Source: Planctomyces sp. SH-PL62 (GTDB taxonomy: Bacteria; Planctomycetota; Planctomycetia; Isosphaerales; Isosphaeraceae). From it: a DNA stretch of 64,000 nt. Below the pieces are notes generated by a model. It did not search any database. It saw nothing but the letters and a program-made list of their open reading frames with translations, and was not told the DNA's origin. The position numbers and the translations under genes are program-made. Positions 1-9,734 of this stretch are shown in pieces (the stretch's first letter is position 1; every line of letters starts with the position of its first letter). Location of the stretch: positions 2,046,001 through 2,110,000 of the forward strand of contig NZ_CP011273.1 of NCBI RefSeq assembly GCF_001610895.1, written 5' to 3'.

Positions 1-1687
1 TGCCGCGCGCAAGGGAGTCCCCCTGTTCACCGTGGGCGTCGGCAGCGCCGAGCCGGCGCGGGACCTGGAGCTGACCGACCTGCTCGTCGACGACGTGGTG
101 TTCGTCGACGACGCCGTCCGGTTCCAGGCCAAGCTCGCCGCGCGCGGCTTCGAGGGCCGCAAGGTCACGCTCCGGCTCCGCGAGCGGCCCCCCGGCGCGA
201 AGGCCGACGAGCCCGGCGTCGAGATCAAGTCGATCGAAGTCGACGCCCCCCCCGACGGCAAGCCCGCGCGGGTGGAGATCGTCCACGAGCCGAAAGAGAC
301 CGGGGAGAAGACGTTCGTGCTGGAGGTCGACCCCCGACCCCGCGAGCTGCAAGTCGACAACAACCGGATCGAACGCACCGTCTCCGTCCGCAAGGAGAAG
401 CTCAAGGTCCTCCTCGTCGAGAGCGAGCCGCGCTACGAATTCCGCTACCTCAAGAACTACCTGGAGCGCGAGGAGACCATCGACCTATCGGTCGTCCTGC
501 TCTCCTCCGACCCCGAATACAGCGAGCAGGACCGCTCGGCCATCCCCGTCTTCCCGGCGTCGAAGGAGGACCTGTTCGGCTTCGACGTGGTCCTCTTCGG
601 CGACGTCGACCCGGGCTATCTCAGCCAGGCGCAGATGCGGAACCTCGCCGAGTTCGCGACCGAGAAGGGGGGGGGCGTCCTGTTCGTCGCCGGCCAGCTT
701 TTCAACCCGCTGGCCTACAGGGGGACCCCCCTGGAAGCGCTCCTGCCGATCGAGCTGTCCGACGCCCGCGACCCGGCCGCCGTGGGCGCGTCGGTCCTCC
801 CGTTCCACCCCGAGCTGACGCTGGAAGGCCGCGCCAGCCCGATCTTCCGCTTCGGCGGCGACGAGGCCGAGAGCGCCCGCATCTGGCGAGACCTCCCCGA
901 GTCTTTCTGGTACTTCGAGGCGCCCCGCAAGAAGCCCGCCGCCCTGGTGCTGGTCGATCATCCCACGGCCACCGGCGGCGACGGCAAGCTCCCGCTGATC
1001 CTCTACCAGTTCGCCGGCTCCGGCCGGACCATGTTCCACGCCTTCGACGACACCTGGCGCTGGCGGTTCCGCGCCGGCGATCGGTACTTCGGCCGGTTCT
1101 GGGTCCAGACGATCCGCTTCCTGGCGCGATCTCGGCTGGCCGGCAAGCGCCAGGCCGAGATCCAGACCGACCGACGCGCCTACGAACGAGGCCAACCCGT
1201 GCAGGTCCGCGTCCGATTCCCCAACCCGGGCCTGACGCCGATCGACGACTCGGCCTCGGTGCAGATCGAGCGCCAGGGGGGCGCGTCGCGGACGCTCAAG
1301 CTCCAGCGGTCGCCCGGCGCGCGCAACGTTTTCGAGGGAGTACTGGCGCAGGCGACCGAAGGCGAATACACCGCGAGGCTCCTGCCGCCGCCGGTCCTCG
1401 AAGGGCCGATCCCCACCGCGGCCTTCCGCGTCGAGGCCCCCGCCGGCGAGTTCGAGAAGGTGCAGATGAACGAATCCGAGCTGCGGCGGGCCTCGGCCGT
1501 CTCCCCCGGCGCCTACCTCCCCGCCGTCGCCGCCTCGGGCCTCCTGGACGGCCTCCCCAAGCCCTCCAAGGTCCCGCTCGACACCGACCCGCCCATCCCC
1601 CTGTGGAACTCCTGGCCCATCCTGGCGCTGTTCCTACTGCTGCTGGCCTCGGAATGGATTCTCCGAAAAAGGGCGCGGATGGTATGA
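1..1687 (+). CDS. VWA/GATase1-like membrane protein, 5' truncated
   Basis: The frame is open from the left edge, so the start lies outside the window; 561 residues are visible. The first residues (KGVPLFTVGVGS) match the end of a von Willebrand A domain. A beta-sandwich-like stretch follows, then a Rossmann/glutamine-amidotransferase-like region around residues 130-360 (KVLLVESEPRYEFRYL, later GGGVLFVAGQ). The C-terminus has one hydrophobic helix (WPILALFLLLLASEWIL) followed by positive charge. This architecture is typical of the planctomycete BatA-like gene in MoxR-DUF58-VWA operons, and the next genes fit such an operon. The exact function is unknown and a role in envelope maintenance is inference. 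Confidence 0.75.
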   Translation, partial: AARKGVPLFTVGVGSAEPARDLELTDLLVDDVVFVDDAVRFQAKLAARGFEGRKVTLRLRERPPGAKADEPGVEIKSIEVDAPPDGKPARVEIVHEPKETGEKTFVLEVDPRPRELQVDNNRIERTVSVRKEKLKVLLVESEPRYEFRYLKNYLEREETIDLSVVLLSSDPEYSEQDRSAIPVFPASKEDLFGFDVVLFGDVDPGYLSQAQMRNLAEFATEKGGGVLFVAGQLFNPLAYRGTPLEALLPIELSDARDPAAVGASVLPFHPELTLEGRASPIFRFGGDEAESARIWRDLPESFWYFEAPRKKPAALVLVDHPTATGGDGKLPLILYQFAGSGRTMFHAFDDTWRWRFRAGDRYFGRFWVQTIRFLARSRLAGKRQAEIQTDRRAYERGQPVQVRVRFPNPGLTPIDDSASVQIERQGGASRTLKLQRSPGARNVFEGVLAQATEGEYTARLLPPPVLEGPIPTAAFRVEAPAGEFEKVQMNESELRRASAVSPGAYLPAVAASGLLDGLPKPSKVPLDTDPPIPLWNSWPILALFLLLLASEWILRKRARMV

Positions 1688-1769
1688 TGATTATCAGGTC
1701 ACCTCGCCTGATTACAGAGCCCGGTCTCAGCCGTCGCTGCTGCGTCGGCCCGTCCTCGGGAGGGTCTCG

Positions 1770-4700
1770 ATGAGCCGGCCCCGCACACGACTGGAAACGC
1801 GCCTGGCCTCGTTCCGCAACCGCATCCGTCGGCTCTTGCTGGCGTACGGGGCGAGCCGGGTCGCGGCGGCGGCGATCCCCCTCATCCTGGCGGCCTGCCT
1901 GGCCGACTGGGCGTTCCACCTGGATCCGCTGGTCCGGCTGGCGGCGCTCGTGGCGATCGTCGCGGCGGTCGGCTGGTCGGCCTGGCTGCGGGTCGTCCGA
2001 CCGGCCCTGGTCCCGTTCCAGGACCTCGACGCCGCCATGCGGATCGAAAAGCGCTGGCCGGGCCTGGAAGACCGGCTGGCGAGCACCGTGCAGTTCCTCC
2101 GGACGCCGGCCGACGACCCGTCGTTCGGCTCCCCCGCCTTGCGAGAGGCGACGATCCGGAAGGCGGAGGAAGAGGTCGAATCGCTCGACTTCCGCGAGGT
2201 CGTCGACGCCCGGCCGATGGTCCGCGCGGCGACCCTCGCCGCCGCGGCCGCCCTGCTGGCGGCGTCGGCCGTCGTCCTCGACCCGGCCTCGGCCGGGATC
2301 GCCGCCCGTCGCCTGTTCGTCCCGTTCGGCGGCGACCGCTGGCCCCAGCGCACCCACCTGGCCCTGGACCCGGCCGGGACCACGCTCAAGCTCGCCAAGG
2401 GGGACGCCTTCAGCCTCGTCGTCCGCGTCCGCGAAGGAGACCGCGTCCCCGATTCGGTCCGGGCCGTCTACCGCTATGAAGACGGCGAGACCGCCGCCGA
2501 GCCGCTGGCGGTCGTCGAGGGGGGCGAGTTCCGGGGCCGCATCGAGACCGTCGACCGACCGTTCACGTTTTCCGTCTCCGGCGGCGACGACTCCTCCTCG
2601 ATCCGCGACGTGGCCGTCCGCGTCGTCCCGCCGCCGGCCCTCACCCGGACCACCGTGCGGCTGACGCCCCCGACGTACACCGGCCAGCCCGCGCAGGTGC
2701 TGGCCTCGGGCCTGACCTCATTCAAGGTGCTGAAGGGGACCCGCGTCGAGGTCGAGGCCGCGGCCGACAAGCCCCTCTCCTCGGCGACCGTCCACCGCAG
2801 CGACGGCGTCGAGCCGACGCCCGCCCGGCTCGACGCCGTCGCCACCGGGTTCTCCACGTCGTTCACACCGGAAGCCGACCTGACCTTCTGGTTCGCGCTC
2901 GCCGACGCCGAGGGCTTCACCAGCCGCGAAGCCGTCCGCTACGACGTCCGTCTGGTCAAGGACGAGGCCCCCCGGGTGGCGATCGTCGAGCCCAAGACCG
3001 ATCGCGACGTCCCCCCCGACGCCCTAGTGCCGGTGGCGATCGACGTGGACGACGACTACGGTATCCACTCGGCCCGGATGCTCTATCAGATCGCCAGCGG
3101 CGACTCCGAGCCCCACGACGCCGTGGCCCTGCCGCTCTGGTCCGCCCCCCCGCCCGAGGCGGCCGAAGCGAGCGTCGGCCCCGGCTCGGCCGGGACGGCC
3201 GCCCCCTCCGCCGCCGCGCTGATCAAGCATCAGTCGATCCGCCACGACTGGGACCTCGGCCCCCTGGCCCTGCCGCCGGGCGCGATCGTCACCTTCCACG
3301 CCGACGCCCGCGACTTCGACGCGATCTCCGGCCCCAACCGCGGCAAGAGCCGCGAACTACGCCTGCGGATCGTCGCCAAGGAAGAAGCCGCGCGGCAGTT
3401 CGACGAGGCCCGTCGCGCCCTCCGCGAGGAAATCGCCCGGACCCTGGCCATGCAGAAGCAGGCCGCCGCCCCCGTCGCCGACGCCGCCCGCGCGCTCGAC
3501 CAGGCCGAGGCCCTCACCAAGCCCCAGCGCGACGACCTGGACAACGCGGGCCTCGTCCAGCGCCAGGTCGCCGGCCGCCTCGACGACCGCGAGGACGGCC
3601 TCGAACGCAACCTCCGCCGCCTGCTCGACGACCTCCAGAACTTCAAGCTCGACAACGCCCCCGCCAAGGAACAGATGGAACACATGCTCGCGCAAATCGT
3701 CCAGATGCGCGAGAAGAACCTCGGCGCCGCCGAACAGGCCCTCAACCGCGCCCGCAAGAACCTCGACGCCGCCCGCGACCAGGCCCCGGCCGGGCCCCAA
3801 AACCAACCCGCCCAGCCGAATGAGGCGGTCGCGGACCAGCCGGGCGAAAATCAGCCGGCGGGCCAGGCCGACGCCGAAGCCGCCAAGGCCCAGCCGGGCG
3901 AGGCGGGCGAGGATCAGCAGGCGGCCGACCGAGGGGCCAAGGAGGCGGCGAAGGAGGCCCTCGCGCAAGCCCGAGAGAACCAGGGGGCGGTCGCCGACGA
4001 GTTGCAGAAGATGCTCGACGAACTCGGCGAGTTCGAGACCTACCGAGGGGTGGTCAAGGACGCCCAGGACCTCCTGAAGAAGCAGGAGCAGGCGATCAAG
4101 CAGTCGGCCGACGCCGCCGCCAGGCCCGAGCTCGCCGGCAAGGACCAGGCCGAGCTCACGCCGGAGCAGAAGGCCGACCTGGCGAACCAGGCCACCCGCC
4201 AGCAGGAGCTGGCCGGGGGCTTGCAAGACCTCCAGGAGAAGATGGACCAGATGGCCGCCCGACTGGACCAGACCGACCCGCTGGCCGCCTCGGCCCTGCG
4301 AGAAGCGGCCCAGGCCAGCCGAGACGCCCAGACCGCCGCCAAGATGGAAGAGGCCGCCCGAGGGGTCGAGAAGAACCAGATGGGCCAGGCCAGGGCCGGG
4401 CAGGAGGCCGCCAAGCAAGACCTCAAGGAGTTGGTCGACCTCGTCCAGAACCGCCGCGAGCGCGAGCTGGCCCGGCTCGTCAAGGAGTTGAAGAAGGCCG
4501 AGACCGACCTCCGCGCGCTTCGCGCCCGACAGGCCGAGAACCTCAAGGCCACCCGCGAAGCCAAGAACATCGCCGACGCCCAGAAGCGCAAGGACGAACT
4601 GCAAAAGCTCGGCAAGGAGCAGGCGCAGATCCAGGAGGAGCTCAAGAAGCAGCTCCAGAAGCTCGCCAAGCTCAACGCCGACGCCGCCGCCAAGGCCGGC

Positions 4701-5315
4701 GGCCGGGCCTCCTCGCGCATGAGCAAGGCCCAGGAACAGATGGACGCCGACGACGCCGAACAGGCCGGCGGCGAGGAGGAAGAGGCCCTCGCCGACCTCA
4801 ACGACGCCCAGGACGAGCTGGAGCAGACCCGCCGCGACGCCGAGGAGAAGCTCGCCGACGAGCAGCTCGCCCGCATGGGGGACCAGCTCAAGTCGCTCTC
4901 CGAACGCCAGACCAAGCTCGTCGGCGACGCCGAGGGGTTCGACAAGATCCGCCATGACGCCGGCGACCTCACCCGCGGCCAGCGCGTGGGCGTCCGCAAC
5001 CTCGGCCAGATCCAGTCGGGCCTCAAGGAAGAGACCGGCGACCTCGTCAAACGCCTCGACGGCGCCCCCGTCTTCGCCCTCACCCTCCGCCGCGCCTCCG
5101 ACGACATGGATTCCGCCGCCGCCGGCCTCGCCGCCATCAAGACCGACCAGGAGACCCTCGACGCCGCCCGCGCCGCCGCCAAACGGTTCGAGCAGCTCAT
5201 GGACGCCCTGAAACGCGACGACGGCAAGAACGGTGGGCAGGGGGCGGCGAGGGAGGCGGAGGAGGCGGCGGCGGGGGAGGCGACGGCATCCCCCCCGCGG
5301 CCCAGGTCAAGATGA
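1770..5315 (+). CDS. DUF4175-like membrane coiled-coil protein (apparently frameshifted near its end)
   Basis: This 1181-residue protein starts at an ATG preceded by a GGGAGGG ribosome site. Two hydrophobic segments lie in the first 70 residues and another near residues 150-170. A beta-rich middle follows, and then a very long Ala/Glu/Lys/Gln-rich coiled coil from about residue 530 to the end. The layout resembles the DUF4175-type proteins found next to VWA genes in planctomycetes. The reading frame ends in an unlikely Arg/Pro tail at a G-rich stretch. The -1 frame continues smoothly through a glycine run into a conserved-looking helix (5312-5497), so the true protein is probably about 60 residues longer. 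It is probably co-transcribed with its neighbours. Function unknown. Confidence 0.8.
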   Translation: MSRPRTRLETRLASFRNRIRRLLLAYGASRVAAAAIPLILAACLADWAFHLDPLVRLAALVAIVAAVGWSAWLRVVRPALVPFQDLDAAMRIEKRWPGLEDRLASTVQFLRTPADDPSFGSPALREATIRKAEEEVESLDFREVVDARPMVRAATLAAAAALLAASAVVLDPASAGIAARRLFVPFGGDRWPQRTHLALDPAGTTLKLAKGDAFSLVVRVREGDRVPDSVRAVYRYEDGETAAEPLAVVEGGEFRGRIETVDRPFTFSVSGGDDSSSIRDVAVRVVPPPALTRTTVRLTPPTYTGQPAQVLASGLTSFKVLKGTRVEVEAAADKPLSSATVHRSDGVEPTPARLDAVATGFSTSFTPEADLTFWFALADAEGFTSREAVRYDVRLVKDEAPRVAIVEPKTDRDVPPDALVPVAIDVDDDYGIHSARMLYQIASGDSEPHDAVALPLWSAPPPEAAEASVGPGSAGTAAPSAAALIKHQSIRHDWDLGPLALPPGAIVTFHADARDFDAISGPNRGKSRELRLRIVAKEEAARQFDEARRALREEIARTLAMQKQAAAPVADAARALDQAEALTKPQRDDLDNAGLVQRQVAGRLDDREDGLERNLRRLLDDLQNFKLDNAPAKEQMEHMLAQIVQMREKNLGAAEQALNRARKNLDAARDQAPAGPQNQPAQPNEAVADQPGENQPAGQADAEAAKAQPGEAGEDQQAADRGAKEAAKEALAQARENQGAVADELQKMLDELGEFETYRGVVKDAQDLLKKQEQAIKQSADAAARPELAGKDQAELTPEQKADLANQATRQQELAGGLQDLQEKMDQMAARLDQTDPLAASALREAAQASRDAQTAAKMEEAARGVEKNQMGQARAGQEAAKQDLKELVDLVQNRRERELARLVKELKKAETDLRALRARQAENLKATREAKNIADAQKRKDELQKLGKEQAQIQEELKKQLQKLAKLNADAAAKAGGRASSRMSKAQEQMDADDAEQAGGEEEEALADLNDAQDELEQTRRDAEEKLADEQLARMGDQLKSLSERQTKLVGDAEGFDKIRHDAGDLTRGQRVGVRNLGQIQSGLKEETGDLVKRLDGAPVFALTLRRASDDMDSAAAGLAAIKTDQETLDAARAAAKRFEQLMDALKRDDGKNGGQGAAREAEEAAAGEATASPPRPRSR

Positions 5316-5497
5316 TCAAGGCCCTCCAGGAAGAGATCAACGAACGCACCGAGGCCCTCGACGAGCTGAAGCGCCGCCGCAAGGAACTCACCCCCGACCA
5401 GACCGCCGAGGCCGACCGACTCGCCGCCGACCAGGGCGCCCTGGCCGACATCGTCCGCGACATGACCCGACCCCGCCGCGACGACGGAGAGGAATGA
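5312..5497 (+). CDS. C-terminal fragment of the DUF4175-like protein, or a small coupled ORF
   Basis: This is a 61-residue reading frame whose ATG overlaps the upstream stop (ATGA). It encodes a charged helix with the core QEEINERTEALDELKRRR. Read upstream in the same frame, the DNA gives a glycine run and then IPPAAQVK directly before the Met, which reads as the natural tail of the upstream protein. Adding one G to the run at 5240-5244 joins the two frames. I favour a broken or mis-sequenced C-terminus over an independent gene. Translational coupling through the ATGA overlap is the alternative. Confidence 0.55.
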   Translation: MIKALQEEINERTEALDELKRRRKELTPDQTAEADRLAADQGALADIVRDMTRPRRDDGEE

Positions 5498-5500
5498 TCC

Positions 5501-6529
5501 ATGCGCCAGCTCCTATTCTTCCATCGAGTCCCGCTAGGCCTCCCCCCGCTCGCCGCCGCGCTCACGCTCGCGCTGATCGCCCTCGCCCCGCCGCTCGCGC
5601 GTGCCCAGGACGCCGCCGACGACGCCGCGCTCGACGCCCTGATCAAGGAGGTCGATGACGCCGGTAAGGAAGACGCCCCCCGTCCCGAACCCCGACCGAG
5701 CGACTCACCCAAGCCCAAGCCCGGCGAGGTCGAAAAGCCGAAGGCCGACGACCAGCCCGCCGCCAAGCCCCAGGGTCAGCCCAAGCCCGACGAGCTTTCC
5801 GGCAAGGACAAGGACCTGGACGCCCTCCTCGAATCGCTCGGCGAGACCCGGGACGAGCCCGCCGCCCGCGACGAACGCAAGCCCCCCGGCGGCCCTGGCG
5901 GCGAGGACCAGGACAAGGACGAGGGCCAGGGACCGGGCGAGGACGACAAGGACCGGAAGCAAGATCCCGGCGAAGGCCGCGACCGGCAGCCCCGGCTGAC
6001 CGACAAGGACAAGGCGCTCGACGAGGAACTGGAGGAGCTTTCCGGCCGGCGTCGCAAGCGCAACCGCGACGACGGCCAGGGGGAAGGCTCCGGCCCGATG
6101 GGTGAACTCATCAAGGAGATGCGCGACGTCGAGAAACGGCTCGGCGAGCCCGACACCGGCGAGGAGACCCGCGGCAAGCAACAGCAGCTCGTCAAGCGGC
6201 TCGAAACGCTCATCGAGAAGATCCGCCAGGAAAGCCAACAGCAATCTCGGATGACGCAGCGACAGACCGAGCAGCAGGGGGGCAAACCGGGCGACCAGCC
6301 GGGAGATCAGGCCGGGAACAACCCCGGCGGCGCTCCCAACCAACGCCCCAAGACCCCCACCGACCGGCGCTCGCTGGCCGGCGGCAAGGACGCCTGGGGC
6401 CACCTCCCGCCCGAGCTTCGGCAGGAGATGGAGAACGTCGCCAAGGAGGACTCGCTCCCCAGCAGTGAGGAGCTGATCCGCCGCTATTACCTATCCGTCT
6501 CGCGCGGCAAGCTCAACCGGGGGGATTGA
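5501..6529 (+). CDS. secreted low-complexity charged protein, unknown function
   Basis: The protein has 342 residues. A hydrophobic signal peptide covers about residues 12-35 and ends in ARAQ, implying export. The rest is dominated by Asp, Lys, Glu, Pro and Gly, with a helical segment around residues 195-250 (ELIKEMRDVEKRLGEP) and a Gln-rich stretch. The C-terminus (HLPPELRQEMENVAKED, then RRYYLSVS) is the best-ordered part and resembles the end of proteins that sit next to DUF4175-like genes in planctomycetes. It starts 3 bases after the preceding frame and ends 4 bases before the next gene, so an operon is likely. No enzyme motif is visible. Confidence 0.75.
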   Translation: MRQLLFFHRVPLGLPPLAAALTLALIALAPPLARAQDAADDAALDALIKEVDDAGKEDAPRPEPRPSDSPKPKPGEVEKPKADDQPAAKPQGQPKPDELSGKDKDLDALLESLGETRDEPAARDERKPPGGPGGEDQDKDEGQGPGEDDKDRKQDPGEGRDRQPRLTDKDKALDEELEELSGRRRKRNRDDGQGEGSGPMGELIKEMRDVEKRLGEPDTGEETRGKQQQLVKRLETLIEKIRQESQQQSRMTQRQTEQQGGKPGDQPGDQAGNNPGGAPNQRPKTPTDRRSLAGGKDAWGHLPPELRQEMENVAKEDSLPSSEELIRRYYLSVSRGKLNRGD

Positions 6530-6533
6530 ACCG

Positions 6534-7670
6534 ATGATCCAGCGTCGCCGCATCCTGGGCCTCGTCGCGACCGCCTCGACCCTCGCCGCGACCGCCCTGG
6601 CCAGCCAGGAGCCTCCCAAGGCCGAGGCCCCCAAGGCCGAAGCCGCCCCGTCTGACGCCCCCAAGCCCGAGAAGGCCAAGTCGGTGGGCGTCTTCGGCGA
6701 GGCCGTGCGCGGCGACGTCCCCGACGGGACGAGCGAGATGCTCACGCCCGAGGCCGACCGCGCCATTCAGAACGGACTGGCGTGGCTGGCCCGCTCGCAA
6801 CAGGCCGACGGCTCATTCGGCAGCGGAACCTATCGCGGCAACATCGCCGTGACCAGCCTGGCGGGCCTGGCGTTCATGGCCGGCGGGTCGAGCCCCGGCC
6901 GAGGTCCCTACGGAGAACAGGTGGACAAGGCGCTGGCATACGTGATGGAGAACACCTCGCCCGCCGGGTTCATCGCCGTCGCCGCAGCGTCGACCCACGG
7001 CCCGATGTACTCCCACGGCTTCGGCTCGCTCTTCCTGGCCGAAGCCTACGGCATGACCCGCCGCCCGGAGATCCGCGAGAAGCTCCAAAAGGCCGTCCGC
7101 CTCATCATCGACACCCAGAACCACGAGGGGGGCTGGCGGTATCAGCCGGTCCGCAACGACGCCGACGTCTCCGTCACCATCTGCGAGATCAACGCCCTCC
7201 GCGCCGCGAGGAACGCCGGGCTGTTCATCCCCAAGGAGACCGTCGAAGCCTGCATCAAGTACGTGAAGCAGGCCCAGAACCCCGACGGCGGATTCCGGTA
7301 CATGCTCCAGGGGGGCGCCAGCGCCTTCCCGAGATCGGCCGCCGGCGTCGTCGCGCTGCAAAGCGCCGGCGTCTACGACGACAAGGAGGTCGCCGAGGGG
7401 ATCGCCTATCTCAAGCAGTTCATGCGCGAAATCAAGCTGGGCAGCCGCTACAGCCATTATTTCTACGGCCACTACTACGCCGCCCAGGCCATGTGGATCC
7501 GCGGCGGCGACGACTGGAACGACTGGTTCCCCGCCATCCGCAACGAGCTGGTCCACCGCCAGTCGGCCGCCGGCTTCTGGAACGACAGCATCTGCAACGA
7601 GTACGGCACCGCCATGGCCCTCATCATCCTCCAGATGCCCAACAACTTCCTGCCGATCTTCCAGCGCTAG
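6534..7670 (+). CDS. prenyltransferase/squalene-oxidase repeat protein
   Basis: This is a 378-residue exported protein; the signal region is within residues 1-25 (RRRILGLVATASTLAATALAS). The body contains alpha/alpha-barrel repeats of the terpene-cyclase type, visible as LAWLARSQQADGSFG, DTQNHEGGWRYQP and YVKQAQNPDGGFRY. I do not see the DXDD protonation motif of squalene-hopene cyclase, and the protein is much shorter than the roughly 630 residues of that enzyme. It is therefore probably not a hopene cyclase. Stand-alone repeat proteins of this kind are common beside VWA/DUF4175 genes in planctomycetes. Function unknown. Confidence 0.85.
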   Translation: MIQRRRILGLVATASTLAATALASQEPPKAEAPKAEAAPSDAPKPEKAKSVGVFGEAVRGDVPDGTSEMLTPEADRAIQNGLAWLARSQQADGSFGSGTYRGNIAVTSLAGLAFMAGGSSPGRGPYGEQVDKALAYVMENTSPAGFIAVAAASTHGPMYSHGFGSLFLAEAYGMTRRPEIREKLQKAVRLIIDTQNHEGGWRYQPVRNDADVSVTICEINALRAARNAGLFIPKETVEACIKYVKQAQNPDGGFRYMLQGGASAFPRSAAGVVALQSAGVYDDKEVAEGIAYLKQFMREIKLGSRYSHYFYGHYYAAQAMWIRGGDDWNDWFPAIRNELVHRQSAAGFWNDSICNEYGTAMALIILQMPNNFLPIFQR

Positions 7671-7699
7671 CGGGCGGGCCGACGCCGACCGGGACGGAA

Positions 7700-8953
7700 A
7701 TGAACATGCATCGACACGATTCCCAGATCGGGCGCCTCGGCGCGATCCTCGTCGTGCTGGCGGCCCTCGCCGGCCCCCGCGCCCTCGCCGCCGGCTTCAC
7801 GTCCGAGGTCGACGGCGACGAGCCGAGCTTCGAGACGCTCACGACGACCGGCCCCGGCCCGACCGGCCGGATCAGTTCGCTCGGCGTCGATCGAATCGCC
7901 GTGACGCCGGCCGGAGAGGCCGCCGCGGAGCGGTCGACGTCCGAGCTGATCCGCGTCTGGCGAGAGGCCGCGACGACGATCGGAGAGGGGGCTTACGTGG
8001 TCCTCCCGGACGGCGACCGGATCACCGGCGCCCTGATCGGTGCGGCGACCGACGCGGCGGTCGAGGTTCAGGCGACGGCGATCGGCAAGGCGTCGGTCCC
8101 GCTCGACGCCATCCTCGGCCTGGTCCTCTCCGCTCCCACCGACCCGGACGCCTTCGACCAGCTCGTCCGCCGGGTGCGGACCGAGCCCCGGACCAGCGAG
8201 GTCGTCTGGCTCGCCAATGGCGATCGGCTGTCCGGCTCGTTCCTGGGCATGGACGACCGCGTCGTCAAGCTCTCGGTCGGCGGAGCCGCGCGCGAGCTGG
8301 CGCGCGAGGGGATCCTGGCCCTCGGCTTCGATCCCGCCCTGGTCTCCTATCCGAAGCCGGAAGGCCCCTACCTGGAAGTCGGCCTGATCGACGGCTCTCG
8401 CCTGGGCCTGGCCGACGTGAAGCTGGAACGAGGCCGGGTCTCGGGCGCCTCCCGCTTCGGCTCGCGGTTCGACGCGCCGCTGTCCGACGTGACGCGGATC
8501 ACCCCCCGGACGTCGGCCGTCGTCTACCTCTCGGAGCGGCCGGTCGACGGCAAGAGCTACGTCCCCTATTTCGACCTGGTTCGGCCGTTCCAGGCGGACG
8601 CCAACGCCGAAGGCCGACCGCTGCTCCTGGGCGGGCGGACCTATGAACGGGGACTGGGAACTCAGAGTCGGACGCTACTGGCTTATAAAATCCAGCCCGG
8701 TGATTTAAAATTTCAGGCGATCGTGGGCGTCGATGAGCGCGCCGGCCCGCTGGGGAGCGTGGTCTTCCGCGTCCTGACCGACGGCGAGGTTCGATTCGCC
8801 AGCCCCTCGTTGACGTACCGCGACGCTCCGGTCGCGGTCGACGTCGATCTGGAAGGGGCGAAGCTCCTGATCCTGGCGACCGAGTTCGGAGAGCGCGGAG
8901 ACGTCCGCGACCTGGCCGATTGGGCCGAGGCTCGCATCCTCCGCCGCCCTTGA
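7700..8953 (+). CDS. secreted NPCBM/NEW2 domain protein
   Basis: I chose the ATG at 7700 because a signal peptide follows it directly (LGAILVVLAALAGPRALAAG) and a GGGACGGAA ribosome site precedes it. Much longer upstream extensions in this frame overlap the cyclase-repeat gene and have poor composition. The product is 417 residues. The middle has repeated short beta units of the type LPDGDRITGALIG and LANGDRLSGSFLG, resembling small beta-barrels. The last 120 residues (LLLGGRTYERGLGTQSRT onward) match the NPCBM carbohydrate-binding module. A role in binding glycans at the cell surface is inferred. It is the last gene of the left block. Confidence 0.8.
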   Translation: MNMHRHDSQIGRLGAILVVLAALAGPRALAAGFTSEVDGDEPSFETLTTTGPGPTGRISSLGVDRIAVTPAGEAAAERSTSELIRVWREAATTIGEGAYVVLPDGDRITGALIGAATDAAVEVQATAIGKASVPLDAILGLVLSAPTDPDAFDQLVRRVRTEPRTSEVVWLANGDRLSGSFLGMDDRVVKLSVGGAARELAREGILALGFDPALVSYPKPEGPYLEVGLIDGSRLGLADVKLERGRVSGASRFGSRFDAPLSDVTRITPRTSAVVYLSERPVDGKSYVPYFDLVRPFQADANAEGRPLLLGGRTYERGLGTQSRTLLAYKIQPGDLKFQAIVGVDERAGPLGSVVFRVLTDGEVRFASPSLTYRDAPVAVDVDLEGAKLLILATEFGERGDVRDLADWAEARILRRP

Positions 8954-9009
8954 ACGCCCTCCCGTCGACCGAACCCGCCCATTAAGACGAGATTCGAGCA
9001 CGTTCCAGA

Positions 9010-9731
9010 ATGGCTGAACCCTCTCCCAAGGATCATCGCGGCCCGAGGCGCGACCAGGCCGAGCCGCCCAACATCCTGCCCGACGTGGCCTCGTCCGTCG
9101 TGCACAGCGTCATCAACTACCTGAGCGCGATCGTCAGCCAGGCGGAGATGCTCAAGAGCCAGAAGGGATCTCAGTCGGAGGTCGCGAGGCGTGCCGACTC
9201 GATCCTCACCGCCGCCCTCGGCGGGGCGGCCCTGGCGCGCCGGCTCTCGGAATACAGCCAACGCACGAACGTCTCGGCGCAGAGCCTCCTGGACCTCGAC
9301 GCCCTGATCGCCGACCACGTCGACGAGCGAATCGACGACGCGCCGGAAGGGGTCGAACTCGTCGCCGACCTTAAGGCCCACGCGGTCTTTCCGGCCGACG
9401 CCTCGAAGCTGCTCGTGATGCTGGACTGCCTGATCGACAACGCGTTCGAGGCCCTGGACGACGCCGGACGGGGGGCGTGGTCACCGTCTCGACCCGGCTC
9501 GATCCCCGAGGCTGGCTCGAACTCGACGTCCGCGACGACGGGCCAGGTATGGAGGCCAGCATCCTCGAACGGGCCCTGGAGCCCTTCGTCTCCGGAAAGC
9601 CCGATCATTACGGCCTGGGCCTCCCCCTGGCGCGGAGCATCTGGCGACGGCACCGGGGCGCCTTCTCGATCGCGGCCCCGCTCGGGTACGGGACGCTCGT
9701 CCGCCTCACCCGACCGCCCGAGCCCTGCTGA
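9010..9731 (+). CDS. histidine-kinase core (H-box-like + HATPase_c), apparently frameshifted
   Basis: The first part (9010 to about 9475) encodes a dimerisation helix with H32 in VVHSVINYLSAIV and an ATPase N-box (LIDNAFEAL). The continuation lies in another frame from 9477 and supplies the G1 box (DDGPGM), an F-box-like segment and the G2 box (YGLGLPLA). Adding one G to the six-G run at 9470-9475 restores a continuous kinase core of about 240 residues ending at 9731. Without the repair, the first frame runs on with low-quality sequence to 10446. There is no sensor or membrane domain, so it would be a soluble kinase. No response regulator is adjacent. The break may be a sequencing indel or a true pseudogene. 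Confidence 0.7.
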
Positions 9732-9734
9732 TCC

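Noticed and set aside
6782-7699. Long upstream extension of the NPCBM gene
   Set aside because: It overlaps the cyclase-repeat gene in another frame, is Arg/Pro-rich and lacks domain similarity; the signal peptide starts at 7700.
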